Below are positions 11,976 to 20,517 of a stretch of 64,000 nucleotides of DNA, in pieces. Every line of letters starts with the position of its first letter. The first letter of the stretch is position 1. A model generated the notes under the pieces. The model searched no databases. It saw only the letters and a program-made list of their open reading frames with translations, and was not told the origin of the DNA. Source of the DNA: Craspedostauros australis (lineage: Eukaryota > Bacillariophyta > Bacillariophyceae > Mastogloiales > Achnanthaceae); the NCBI GenBank assembly GCA_026770025.1, contig JAMXDE010000035.1, positions 248,001 to 312,000 on the forward strand, in the 5' to 3' direction. The position numbers and the translations under genes are program-made.

Positions 11976-12534
11976 ATATATTTAGCCGATTTCAATATTT
12001 TCAATAGTAATGCTTGGGGTACTTACGGCAATAGCTGCGTTCTGACCATCCGCACTGCGAAGAGGACGTATCTGCAGGGGCTCTTGCAGTCCCCCGATGG
12101 TCTGCCTATCCCCACGAGCATCAGCAAGAAACTGCAATTGATTCCGGAGACGCTATCAAACCACCAGCAAGACAGTATCGATATCGATGACGCTGTCTCC
12201 GTCTCTGGCAACTCGTCTTGAGACGAAATGGCGATGATATGGTTCGTTCGTATCAGTGGTATGCATTCATGTATTCGAGCAATCCTGCGACGTGCTGACT
12301 CGCGTCATTACGTCAGTGAGTGAAGTGCTCTTGTATCCTATTGTGCGATGCCCGGTTGAACATGGATTGGAAATGGATTGCGATCAGCGTCTCGTCCTCT
12401 CCTTTCATCATGTCAGCTATTTCACTTCCTTTTTTACACATCATGTCGCTCCACCTCGTACATACCCCTCCATGCCATAACAGCGTTTCCGAATCACGAA
12501 TGCAGGGACCAACCAGTGCATCCTTGAGATGCCT
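11976..12534. other. 3' flank of the second cysteine-rich gene up to a retrotransposon LTR
   Basis: Homology with the other copy ends at about 12043. A stop-free stretch (about 12011-12221) sits in a frame that could join the upstream gene through a 41-nt GT...AG segment, but that would be very short for an intron and the upstream TAA is shared by both copies, so I do not call it coding. The remainder to the LTR holds nothing recognisable. Confidence 0.4.
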
Positions 12535-13145
12535 TAATAGAGCCCAAACGTAATGGCTTATCACTTGTTAGCTGTTGTTGGCTGTAGAGGCTTGATTGGC
12601 AAGCGGGTCCGGACGAGAGTCTTCTGTTCCACAAGTAGTCAATTGAGAATACTGGTAGATGGTGAAGAAACGTGCGGATTATGAGATTAGTGCAATTATT
12701 CTTGTTGGTGTGACACCCTGTGTGGGTTGCCCTGGAAAAAGGTCGTAGGGTTTGCGTAGCCCAAGTACCACAGGAGGGGGCCCTTTTGTTGGGTTGCTGT
12801 CAGAAAACGGGCGTAGGGTTTGCGTAGCTCCAGTACCATGGGAGAGTTTCCTTCATGGAGTTGGAAGCTGGGCGAAGGTCATCTTGCGTGTACTCCCACG
12901 TGGAACTGTACCGTCGATCCAGCAGTCTTGTATCGGCATCAAGTTTTTGGTGGGGAGGGGTTCCGGTGACCCAGTCATGGGGACCCTTTTTCCATGGGTC
13001 CTGGACTCCAAAGAGTTTCTTCGAAGACTTGTGCGTGCTCCAAACGTGGTTATGTCCGAAGCGTGGTTCAGACAGATTCGTGGGAAAACGAGTCATGTGT
13101 TCCAGGAAATCCTTCCTTAGCCTAACTGCTAGTTTAGCTCTATTA
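12535..13145 (-). repeat. 3' LTR of the deleted Family G element
   Basis: The 611-bp LTR has the 9-bp terminal inverted repeat TAATAGAGC/GCTCTATTA. It is the same as the partner LTR at 19136-19750 across about 520 bp but differs in the first 90 bp (plus-strand order), where it instead resembles the LTR at 44269. Confidence 0.88.
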
Positions 13146-16100
13146 CTCCCCTTCATCTCACGTCGCAACGTGAGTTGACTGGAAGCAAGAAAGCTAATCG
13201 TAGCGTTGACCGTGCTGCAGCCCAAGATAGCGGCATGCGCATTCCATGCATCAAGTTCGTCGATGTCTTCGCACATGGGATCTTGGCTGTCTTCGTCCGC
13301 CAATCGTTCCAGTTCCTCATTGAGCCTTGTGGTGATGGTGGTCTGTTGGATCTCATTGATGTGGGTCATTCCTTCACGGTGGAGGGTGGCGGTAATGTCT
13401 TGGGTGGCTTGGTCCGATCTGGGATCAGTGTGGGGGACTGCTCTGATCCTGTTGGTAGGGTCAAGGATGGACAGATGGTTGGGCATGTAGTTCATGGCTG
13501 TCGTTCGTGCCCTTGGCATGACGTTGCAGGATTGGAGTCGCCTTGGGGATGGGTATGGCTCTGGCATGGGAAGGTCCATTCTGGTCCTCTTCCTTGGGTT
13601 GGTGGCCTCCTTGGCACCTGGTGCCGTCATGGGGAACGATCTTCCGGTCACTGACCCGTCTTGTGGGGTCAATGGCATTGGGTGCATATCCAGATGCTCC
13701 TCTCCCAGCCTTGGACTGGTTGCTGGGCGTGGAGATGGACTTGGAACAATCTTCCTGAACTGATTGGGAGCATCGAAGGCCCTCTCCATGATCACTGGTC
13801 TCCTGGGTGGTATTGGCATTCCCACTGATTCATCAAGGGTCTCTCTTTCATCTGGGGAGTCGCCACAATCGTCGATGTGGTTGCTGGCATGGGTGGTTTG
13901 GGTATGTGCCTGGTTTGGGTTGATCTTGTCTGGTCGGTAGATGGGTGCCGACTCCTCGATGCCCAGAGGTTCTGACTCTGGCATGTCCTTCTTGTTGGAA
14001 GGATCTGGGGCCTTCTGGAGTGGTCTAGACTTGTCATTGTAGCCTCCCCTATCATGAGTACCGGCCAAGATCTTGGGTGGTGGCGACATGTGTTGGGAGC
14101 GTTGGACTGATGGCCCGGGGATGGGCAGTGAGCTGGTGACAATCCCTTGTGCAATTGCAGCTTCTGTGTCAGTGGTTTCCTTTGGCTTGGCTGCGCTGGT
14201 TGCTGCGGGTTCCTGATCAAAGTACCCTTCTGGAACCTCTGATAGGAATTTCCCATTGACTGTCTCTCCTTCCTTGAGGCGGGGTTGTCGATCCTCGATT
14301 TCAGGGATGTCGTTGACTATTTCATCCTCGGTGATGGGTGTAATAGGATCCCGTTTGAGTGCTGTCTTTGTCCGTTCCAAGTTCACTGCGATGGGGTCGC
14401 TCTGATTCTGGATACTTTGTGCCTGCTTCGCTCGTGCGAGGATGACAGGAATGCAGTTCTTCCTCAAACTGAAGAAGTGGCAGGTTGATGGTCTCTGATT
14501 CGTGGATCTATCCATGCTGAGTTCCTCTGCCCATGCGCCGTCGTCAGCTGGGTAGGACCACTGTCCATCCGCGATTGCGATGCTGAGGACCTCTGTAGCC
14601 TTGAGGTCTTCATCGGGATATTCGTGGAGGGAGAGTGGGAATACGGATTGACTGTCTGCATAGGACATGGTGTCAGTGTGGACCTTCCTGTTGCCCTTGG
14701 TACAGAAGATACAGACCCTGTGACCATCGTAGCCTGTGACAATTCCATGGAAGGTTCCCTTCTTCCCTGCAGGGTACAGCACCTGAGAGCTGAGAACGTG
14801 TTCCAGCGTGACGGAAATCCGAGGCGTCAAGCTTTCCGATGTCAATGAAAAATTGATGTCTGGCGGTGGGCTGGGTTCTGTTGCGAGATCCGTCGGAGAT
14901 GCGTCGATGGGTTGGTGACAAACATTGTCAAGTGATCCGTTACTGGGATTGCGATCAGTAGTCGTGGCAAGGATATCGGGCGTCTCGCATGCGACATCGA
15001 AATTTGGTGGCGTCTGCCGGCTGGATTCGGCCAACGTGATTGCGATCGGTGTGACGGGTCTAGGTGGCCTTCTCCGGGACCTCTCTAGAGGGGTCGGCTC
15101 CCGTCGAGTTGTCGTGAGCCAGAGGGTAGTTGACGATGGGCTGATGTCCATGCGTGTTTGTTGGTACCGGATGACATTGATGTTTCTTGTATCGGTGCGT
15201 TTCTTGCTGTGGCATGATTGCGCCTCTGGTCGATCGGTTGGCAGGTCAGGGTCATCTTCCGCTCTGGTGGCCTTGGCGCGCGGTTTCGCGGGGGATACGA
15301 TTTCGTGGTGGGGCCCTGGTTCGTATATTAAGTTCCTGAGGACCGTCTTCGATGCGATGTGGCGGAAGGGGTTTTTGGAGAGTGGTTTGGTGTGCATGTC
15401 AGAGGTGGTGTTGATTGAAGCAATGCAGCAGAGTACAATGATACCTGCGGCGATGCACTCTCGAATCTGGTGGAATGCCGAGGAGCAGTGTTTCTTCTTC
15501 AAGGGCGATGGAGGGGCCGTGGTGTTCAGTACCATTGCCTTGTTGTCTCTCATCATGATTGCTGGTCCATCAATGGGTAGTGCGAGGTCCACCAGTGTAT
15601 GTTGTAGCCCGGTTTTTGACTTCGTGGCACTCCTAGCAGCGCCCAGGTTCGATCCATGCGTGGGGTTCTCCACAGTGTCTTGTCGTTTGCAGATGGTCTT
15701 GATTTTAGATCGGTTCGTCCTGTGGAAATTAATCCTCCAAAGGATGTCCTTTCTGGCGTTGATGGTAGATGGGAGTCGCTTCTCTTGCCTGTTCCTCCCA
15801 TTCCCTCCCCTTTCTTCGGGGCCGTCATCCATTTGTTGGTAGGATGGTGGTCCCGACGAACAAAGAAGGTACGATGGCCCTGGATCGGGGTCTTCCTTCT
15901 CATGGGGCTTGTGTGCCATTGGTTCGATGGAGCCGGTAGTCCTTGTGGGCTCCCCTGTCCCGGGAGGTTCCTCTTCAATGGTGAGCGCTGCATGCGGTGA
16001 GGTTCTGGCATCGTCATGCATCGGGGTCAGGCCATTCTTGTCTTGGGTTGCAATCGAAAGGTCATATTGGCCATCACGATGGTCACTCCAATTGAAGGTC

Positions 16101-19090
16101 TTGTCGCCTCCATCCAGGTCCTTGGTGAGGTAGCAACTCCTGGGTATGTTGCATACGTGTCCACTCTGATGGTCTGGTGGGTTCTGTTCCTGTTTCGGGG
16201 TGATGTCATGTGGGGGGAGGTCCTCGTCATCTTCCATGATAGGAAGCACGTCGAATGTCATCAATGCATCCCTCATCTCCAGGTTGATGATCTTGTTTTC
16301 ATCAGGCATTAGACACTGTCGCCCTGTTCCTGACATGGGGAACGATGCCCGATGTTCTGTCGAGACCATGTCGAGGACGGTTCTGCTTGCCCGGGTTTGG
16401 TGGTTCACCACTTGAAAGGAAGCCATATCGCTCGTGAACCTGATGGGGTCCAGGATGGGTCGCCATTTCGCCAGCTTGGCTGATGCGGATGGGGTTTCAC
16501 CGTGGTTGGGTTCCTGATGGCGAGAGTGCCCAGGTACGTGTTGCCCATGGCGAGTACTGGGAGCCTCAATGTGCGGCCCTGGCCCTCCATGGTGGGTTCC
16601 GTGGTTGGTTGCCTGGTGTCTGTATCCAGTTGGTCTTGGAGGGTACCCTAGTTGGAGGTTTCCAATTGGTGCGAAAGCACCTGGAGCTGTCCAGTTGTCT
16701 CCACTTCCATTCAGCACATATCCCATGTGAACAGGGACTCCAATAGGTGGGAATCCTCCTGGGTGGGGTTGCACGTATGCCATGTGTGGTTGGCCATATG
16801 CGTGATGAGGCCCCATGTTAGGTGGGTACCCATGGCACCCTGCGTTGTCATATCCGTAGGTGCCATAGGGATTGGGAAAATGGCGGTGTGTGTGTCCCAT
16901 TCCATGATTCATGCCTGCACTCGCAGTTGGGTGTTGGTTCGTCGGTTCGTGTCCGCCGTTTCCATGGTTGCTGGCCATCTCATGGGGTGGTAGGTTACCC
17001 ATGGTACCATGATGGTTCCATGAGTTCCGGTTGTCCGAGGGGTGGTTCCCACTGTTCTCTGAGTGGGTCGCTCGGGGTTTGGCAGGATCTCCTGGGTCCC
17101 TGGTGGTTGTCTTGGAGGCGAAGGTTACCGCCTTGGTGTCGGGTGGCCCGCGATCGTTTTCGCCAATAGTCGCAAGGTTCACGTTGGGGAACAGTCTGCT
17201 CCTTCCGTCGGGTTCGCGTGCGTCGGTTGGTCCAGCAGCTTTGTTGGTGATGCTGTGCTGGTTGTGGTCGTCGTTGGGACCGGTGCTCGTGGCGTTTGGG
17301 TTGGGGCGCCGCTTCGTCAGCTTGGCGGGAGGATTTGGAGTATCACCATCAGTGCCTCCCTGATGGGGTGCGCGCACGGATGCGTGGTGCCCGCGGTGGG
17401 TGTCAGGATCTAAGACGTGTGGATCCGGTCCCCCTTTGTTCGCGCCGTGACCTGTTGCTTGGTTCCTGTGTCCTGGTGGTTTCGGGGGGTACCCAGGTTG
17501 GGGAATTCCGACAGGCATGAAAGCTCTCGGGGCTGGTGGGTAGCCTCCATTTCCGTTTGGGGGGTATCCGGTGTGGAGAGGGATTCCATTGGGCGGAAAT
17601 CCTCCTGGATGGGGATGTGGGTGCTCTGGACGTGGGCTCCCATGTGCGTGGAAGGTCTCCATGCGGGGTGGATACCCATGAGGTCCATCGTTGGTGTGAC
17701 CATGGTTTCCGTAGGGTCCAGGGTCTTGGTGACGCGGATGATCTGTCCCAAGATTCGTGACTGTGTTGACAGTTGGGATTCGGATCGTTGGTTCACGTCC
17801 GTCGTGGTTATGGTAGCTGGTCATACCATGAGGTGGTGGGTTGCCCGTGGTACCATGATGGTCCCACGAGCTATGGTTGCTTGCTGGACGGTTGCTGTTG
17901 TTCTTCAGGTTGGTCATCCGAGGTGTGGTGGTGTCCCCTGGGTCTTTGGTGGTCGTCCCAGGGGCGAAGGTTACTGCCTTGGCGTCCGATGGGTTGCAGT
18001 CGTACCCACTGATGGTCTCGGGGTAAATGTTGGGGAACAGTCTGATCCTTCCATCGGGTCCACATTTGGTGGCTGGTCCGGTAGTTTCGTTGGTGTCCGG
18101 GTGCCGGTCGTTGTCGTTGCTGGGGCTGGTACCTGCAGCGTTCGGGTTGTCGCCACGGGCATCGGTTGCTGTTGGGGATGTCGTCGTGGATCCACGCTCA
18201 GCGATGATGGAGAGTTGGGTTTCGTCAGGGAGGGTGCCCGAGGTGCGCTCCGGGGCGGCTCCATCGGCTAGGGATGAGAACCCAGAGGGGGTACCTCCTG
18301 GGCGGCTGTCGCTGTCTCGTCCTGTCTTGAGGATTGAGGTTTCAGATCTGGTCGAGGTGCTGATGGAGGTGGGGTTAGAAAGGGATGTCTTGTACTCCAC
18401 GACAGCAGTTAGCCACTCACCATTGTGCGTGCGCCTGCCGCGTCTTTCGAATCGGTCGAAGGCCATCATCGTTTTCTCGGTGCTTTCTGCGTCGATGAAC
18501 ATCCTATTGAGAGTTTGGTCGAGGGATGAGTCTCTGTTGACTTTGATAGATCCTACCCACTCGGCGATGTGGTAGATGAACAGTCCAGTCTCGTAGTGTC
18601 TTGCAACGTCGTCCGGGTCCGTGAAGTTGATCATGATGGCTCCAGGGACCATGGTTGGGGTCCCTTCGTGGATGGTGGTCAGTAGTTCGGGGAGTGTCTT
18701 CTTGATCGCGAGTGCGCTGGTTTTGAAGAGGCCAAAAACCATGGAGGTCTCGATACTGATCCCAAAGTACTGCTTGAGGTTGGTGAATGCGTCCCAGGTG
18801 GTCTTGTGGACATGGCACACCACTTCGTCGTCGTGGGTCTTCTCCTTTCGGTTCCACGCGTCGACGATGATGGGGTGTCCGAAGGTTGCTTCGATGAACT
18901 TCTTTCCCATCTCAGTGGGGAGGAGTGACGAAGGTCCATCCATCAGGGCGCCTGCCGTGTCATTGAGGAGGACAGAGAGGCTGGGGTCCTTCGGGTCCTT
19001 GGGGTCGGTCTCGAAGGTATCGGTCAAATCACCTGGGCTCCTCTTGGAGGGTCCCCTGGTGGAGGGAACGATGCGGTTGGTACGAGTCAT
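12800..19090 (-). CDS. Single-frame ~2000-codon protein of extra modules, lacking RT and integrase
   Basis: The ATG at 19088-19090 lies about 45 bp inside the 5' LTR, and the frame is open until it runs into the 3' LTR (stop at 12800); the LTR begins after about 1980 codons. Order: N-terminal domain (about residues 1-215; HPIIVDAWNRKE and FTDPDDVARHYE shared with the element at 33-44.8 kb), two tandem copies of a His/Pro/Gly-rich linker (about 15.9-18.1 kb), a gag stub, a protease tail, and an RNase H remnant. The C-terminal module follows (LYPAGKKGTFHGIV core near 14.7 kb). In RNase H the first Asp region is deleted and the catalytic Glu is Asn (HGSNL), so it should be inactive. Keeping one frame through several deletions is remarkable for a dead element. 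The product may act in trans for the family or merely be decaying slowly. Confidence 0.75.
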   Translation of the reverse strand: MTRTNRIVPSTRGPSKRSPGDLTDTFETDPKDPKDPSLSVLLNDTAGALMDGPSSLLPTEMGKKFIEATFGHPIIVDAWNRKEKTHDDEVVCHVHKTTWDAFTNLKQYFGISIETSMVFGLFKTSALAIKKTLPELLTTIHEGTPTMVPGAIMINFTDPDDVARHYETGLFIYHIAEWVGSIKVNRDSSLDQTLNRMFIDAESTEKTMMAFDRFERRGRRTHNGEWLTAVVEYKTSLSNPTSISTSTRSETSILKTGRDSDSRPGGTPSGFSSLADGAAPERTSGTLPDETQLSIIAERGSTTTSPTATDARGDNPNAAGTSPSNDNDRHPDTNETTGPATKCGPDGRIRLFPNIYPETISGYDCNPSDAKAVTFAPGTTTKDPGDTTTPRMTNLKNNSNRPASNHSSWDHHGTTGNPPPHGMTSYHNHDGREPTIRIPTVNTVTNLGTDHPRHQDPGPYGNHGHTNDGPHGYPPRMETFHAHGSPRPEHPHPHPGGFPPNGIPLHTGYPPNGNGGYPPAPRAFMPVGIPQPGYPPKPPGHRNQATGHGANKGGPDPHVLDPDTHRGHHASVRAPHQGGTDGDTPNPPAKLTKRRPNPNATSTGPNDDHNQHSITNKAAGPTDAREPDGRSRLFPNVNLATIGENDRGPPDTKAVTFASKTTTRDPGDPAKPRATHSENSGNHPSDNRNSWNHHGTMGNLPPHEMASNHGNGGHEPTNQHPTASAGMNHGMGHTHRHFPNPYGTYGYDNAGCHGYPPNMGPHHAYGQPHMAYVQPHPGGFPPIGVPVHMGYVLNGSGDNWTAPGAFAPIGNLQLGYPPRPTGYRHQATNHGTHHGGPGPHIEAPSTRHGQHVPGHSRHQEPNHGETPSASAKLAKWRPILDPIRFTSDMASFQVVNHQTRASRTVLDMVSTEHRASFPMSGTGRQCLMPDENKIINLEMRDALMTFDVLPIMEDDEDLPPHDITPKQEQNPPDHQSGHVCNIPRSCYLTKDLDGGDKTFNWSDHRDGQYDLSIATQDKNGLTPMHDDARTSPHAALTIEEEPPGTGEPTRTTGSIEPMAHKPHEKEDPDPGPSYLLCSSGPPSYQQMDDGPEERGGNGRNRQEKRLPSTINARKDILWRINFHRTNRSKIKTICKRQDTVENPTHGSNLGAARSATKSKTGLQHTLVDLALPIDGPAIMMRDNKAMVLNTTAPPSPLKKKHCSSAFHQIRECIAAGIIVLCCIASINTTSDMHTKPLSKNPFRHIASKTVLRNLIYEPGPHHEIVSPAKPRAKATRAEDDPDLPTDRPEAQSCHSKKRTDTRNINVIRYQQTRMDISPSSTTLWLTTTRREPTPLERSRRRPPRPVTPIAITLAESSRQTPPNFDVACETPDILATTTDRNPSNGSLDNVCHQPIDASPTDLATEPSPPPDINFSLTSESLTPRISVTLEHVLSSQVLYPAGKKGTFHGIVTGYDGHRVCIFCTKGNRKVHTDTMSYADSQSVFPLSLHEYPDEDLKATEVLSIAIADGQWSYPADDGAWAEELSMDRSTNQRPSTCHFFSLRKNCIPVILARAKQAQSIQNQSDPIAVNLERTKTALKRDPITPITEDEIVNDIPEIEDRQPRLKEGETVNGKFLSEVPEGYFDQEPAATSAAKPKETTDTEAAIAQGIVTSSLPIPGPSVQRSQHMSPPPKILAGTHDRGGYNDKSRPLQKAPDPSNKKDMPESEPLGIEESAPIYRPDKINPNQAHTQTTHASNHIDDCGDSPDERETLDESVGMPIPPRRPVIMERAFDAPNQFRKIVPSPSPRPATSPRLGEEHLDMHPMPLTPQDGSVTGRSFPMTAPGAKEATNPRKRTRMDLPMPEPYPSPRRLQSCNVMPRARTTAMNYMPNHLSILDPTNRIRAVPHTDPRSDQATQDITATLHREGMTHINEIQQTTITTRLNEELERLADEDSQDPMCEDIDELDAWNAHAAILGCSTVNATISFLASSQLTLRREMKGSNRAKLAVRLRKDFLEHMTRFPTNLSEPRFGHNHVWSTHKSSKKLFGVQDPWKKGPHDWVTGTPPHQKLDADTRLLDRRYSSTWEYTQDDLRPASNSMKETLPWYWSYANPTPVF
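13146..13174 (-). promoter_or_regulatory. Polypurine tract and adjacent hairpin
   Basis: On the minus strand a purine run (GATGAAGGGGAG) abuts the LTR, as expected for plus-strand priming. Immediately upstream an inverted repeat CTCACGT/ACGTGAG (13157-13174) can form a hairpin; it is also present in the other two Family G copies. Confidence 0.6.
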
Positions 19091-19120
19091 CTTGCAGAGG
19101 TCTAAGAGCTTGACAATCTT

Positions 19121-19135
19121 TTGCGACTGTTAATC
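19121..19135 (-). promoter_or_regulatory. Primer-binding site, complementary to a tRNA-Asn anticodon arm
   Basis: The 15 bases next to the 5' LTR read TTGCGACTGTTAATC on the plus strand. CTGTTAA is the anticodon loop expected of tRNA-Asn (GTT), flanked by GA and TC that can pair. No match to a tRNA 3' CCA end is seen. This suggests priming by an internally cleaved (half) tRNA, as described for Drosophila copia with initiator tRNA-Met. Confidence 0.5.
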
Positions 19136-19750
19136 TAATAGAGCCCAAACGTAATGGCTGTTGTCTTGTTGGCTGTTCTTTAGCTGTAGGCAGAGGCTTG
19201 ACTGGCAAGCGATCCGGACGAGAGTCTTCTGTTCCACAAGTAGTCAATTGAGAATACTGGTAGATGGTGAAGAAACGTGCGGATTATGAGATTAGTGCAA
19301 TTATTCTTGTTGGTGTGACACCCTGTGTGGGTTGCCCTGGAAAAAGGTCGTAGGGTTTGCGTAGCCCAAGTACCACAGGAGGGGGCCCTTTTGTTGGGTT
19401 GCTGTCAGAAAACGGGCGTAGGGTTTGCGTAGCTCCAGTACCATGGGAGAGTTTCCTTCATGGAGTTGGAAGCTGGGCGAAGGTCATCTTGCGTGTACTC
19501 CCACGTGGAACTGTACCGTCGATCCAGCAGTCTTGTATCGGCATCAAGTTTTTGGTGGGGAGGGGTTCCGGTGACCCAGTCATGGGGACCCTTTTTCCAT
19601 GGGTCCTGGACTCCAAAGAGTTTCTTCGAAGACTTGTGCGTGCTCCAAACGTGGTTATGTCCGAAGCGTGGTTCAGACAGATTCGTGGGAAAACGAGTCA
19701 TGTGTTCCAGGAAATCCTTCCTTAGCCTAACTGCTAGTTTAGCTCTATTA
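19136..19750 (-). repeat. 5' LTR of the deleted Family G element
   Basis: The 615-bp LTR has termini TAATAGAGC and GCTCTATTA. The last 520 bp appear identical to the 3' LTR, which would suggest a recent insertion; the divergent first 90 bp complicate this. Confidence 0.88.
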
Positions 19751-19932
19751 GCTCCCGCCATATCGACGTACGCCATCATTACGTTCGCAACATGGTGAAT
19801 GACAAACTGATCGAAATCATCTTCGTCAAGTCAGAGAACAATCGAAGCGACGGCTTCACGAAGAACATCAAGTCAGAGCTACAGCGCGAGCACGAGAAGT
19901 CCTACCTACACACTGGCGACAGCAGCGAATGA
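19751..19932 (+). pseudogene. C-terminal RNase H fragment of Copia polyprotein
   Basis: It encodes the HIDVRHHYVRNMV...DGFTKN end of a Copia RNase H and stops at TGA 19930-19932. The matching piece of the intact element differs at most by scattered bases. It is a remnant: everything upstream in the polyprotein is missing. Confidence 0.85.
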
Positions 19933-19951
19933 CTGACGCCTACAGGAAGGG

Positions 19952-20517
19952 TGTCGGAATGTGTGTACTCGGATGTGTATGCATCAGTCACACTTGCTTG
20001 CCGCCATCTAGACTATTTGGTGGCGGAATCACGATACAAAACTATGACGTCACAGCGATACCATCGCTATACCACGAAGACACCGCGATACTACGATGCC
20101 AGGATACCGCGATACCAAGGGATACCACAGTATCCATCACACATGACGTCACATGAAGATCTTAACTACCAGGTCTACAGGAATGAAATATGTTGTGAAT
20201 ATTCCATCAGATTCGATCAATCATCGGATTCAACAAAACCCGAGAATGGAACAACGACGAGACAACGAGAGAGAAACGACGAGGTTGACAATCAAGTCAA
20301 CATCAACGAGCAATATGAGAGCAATGTGCATGGAGGTGCAAGAGGATTGCACCAAGCAATGAGAGCAAGGAAGAGATGGATCAAGAGAGCATCTTGATCA
20401 TCTCATACCCCACGCTCGCTCACCAACAATCAATAGTAACGACAGTAACAGTAACAGAAACACTTTCGACAAAGAGTGTGACTACTACCGATTCTCCGTG
20501 CGCGGAGCCTTCCAACA
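19952..20517 (+). repeat. Family T LTR, plus orientation, with two CRE motifs
   Basis: The 566-bp LTR begins TGTCGGAATG and ends CTTCCAACA, directly after the PPT AGGAAGGG. Two perfect TGACGTCA palindromes lie at 20045-20052 and 20144-20151, with imperfect GATACC/CGATAC repeats between them. bZIP factors bind such sites in diatoms and other eukaryotes. Confidence 0.88.

Larger units (their letters stand above)
2960..12043 (+). repeat. Large direct duplication, copy 1
   Basis: The sequence from about 2960 recurs from about 24380 in the same orientation, roughly 21.4 kb away. The match runs through the membrane-protein-like locus, the 5' flank and the cysteine-rich gene until about 12043 (copy 2: about 31927), where it stops abruptly. 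Long stretches look identical by eye, for example 4212-5870 against 25644-27302. The main differences are a short (CTACCA)n tract near 3140/24565, the length of the PSxx-coding array and small indels near the 3' end. Confidence 0.93.
12535..19750 (-). mobile_element. Family G Copia-derived element, internally deleted, non-autonomous
   Basis: The element is bounded by two direct LTRs that begin TAATAGAGC and end GCTCTATTA, and is read on the minus strand. Internally it keeps a long N-terminal domain, a duplicated His/Pro/Gly-rich linker, the start of gag, the back of protease, a decayed RNase H and a large C-terminal module. The protease active site, integrase and reverse transcriptase are missing relative to the element at 32976-44792. 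Flanking pentamers (TGCCT on the left, GCTCC on the right) do not match, so no target-site duplication is seen. The right flank is the end of an unrelated Copia element. Confidence 0.85.
19751..20517 (+). mobile_element. 3' end of a Family T Copia element
   Basis: This comprises the last 60 codons of RNase H, a PPT and a complete LTR, nearly identical to the intact element at 55220-63127 but in the opposite orientation. The 5' part is absent; the break coincides exactly with the end of the Family G LTR at 19750. The right edge abuts the RT-RNase H region of a plus-strand Family G element. Confidence 0.85.

Noticed and set aside
11970-12221. A 36-41 nt GT...AG segment that would splice the cysteine-rich gene into a further exon
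   Set aside because: Too short for a usual intron, and the preceding TAA is conserved in both copies; splicing evidence would be needed.
12752-13120. 122-codon plus frame repeated at 19357-19725
   Set aside because: It lies inside the two LTRs; its duplication is that of the LTR and it has no recognisable domain.
15640-15670. GGTTCGATCC resembling a tRNA B box
   Set aside because: No A box at the proper distance and no stems; it lies in the coding frame of the deleted element.
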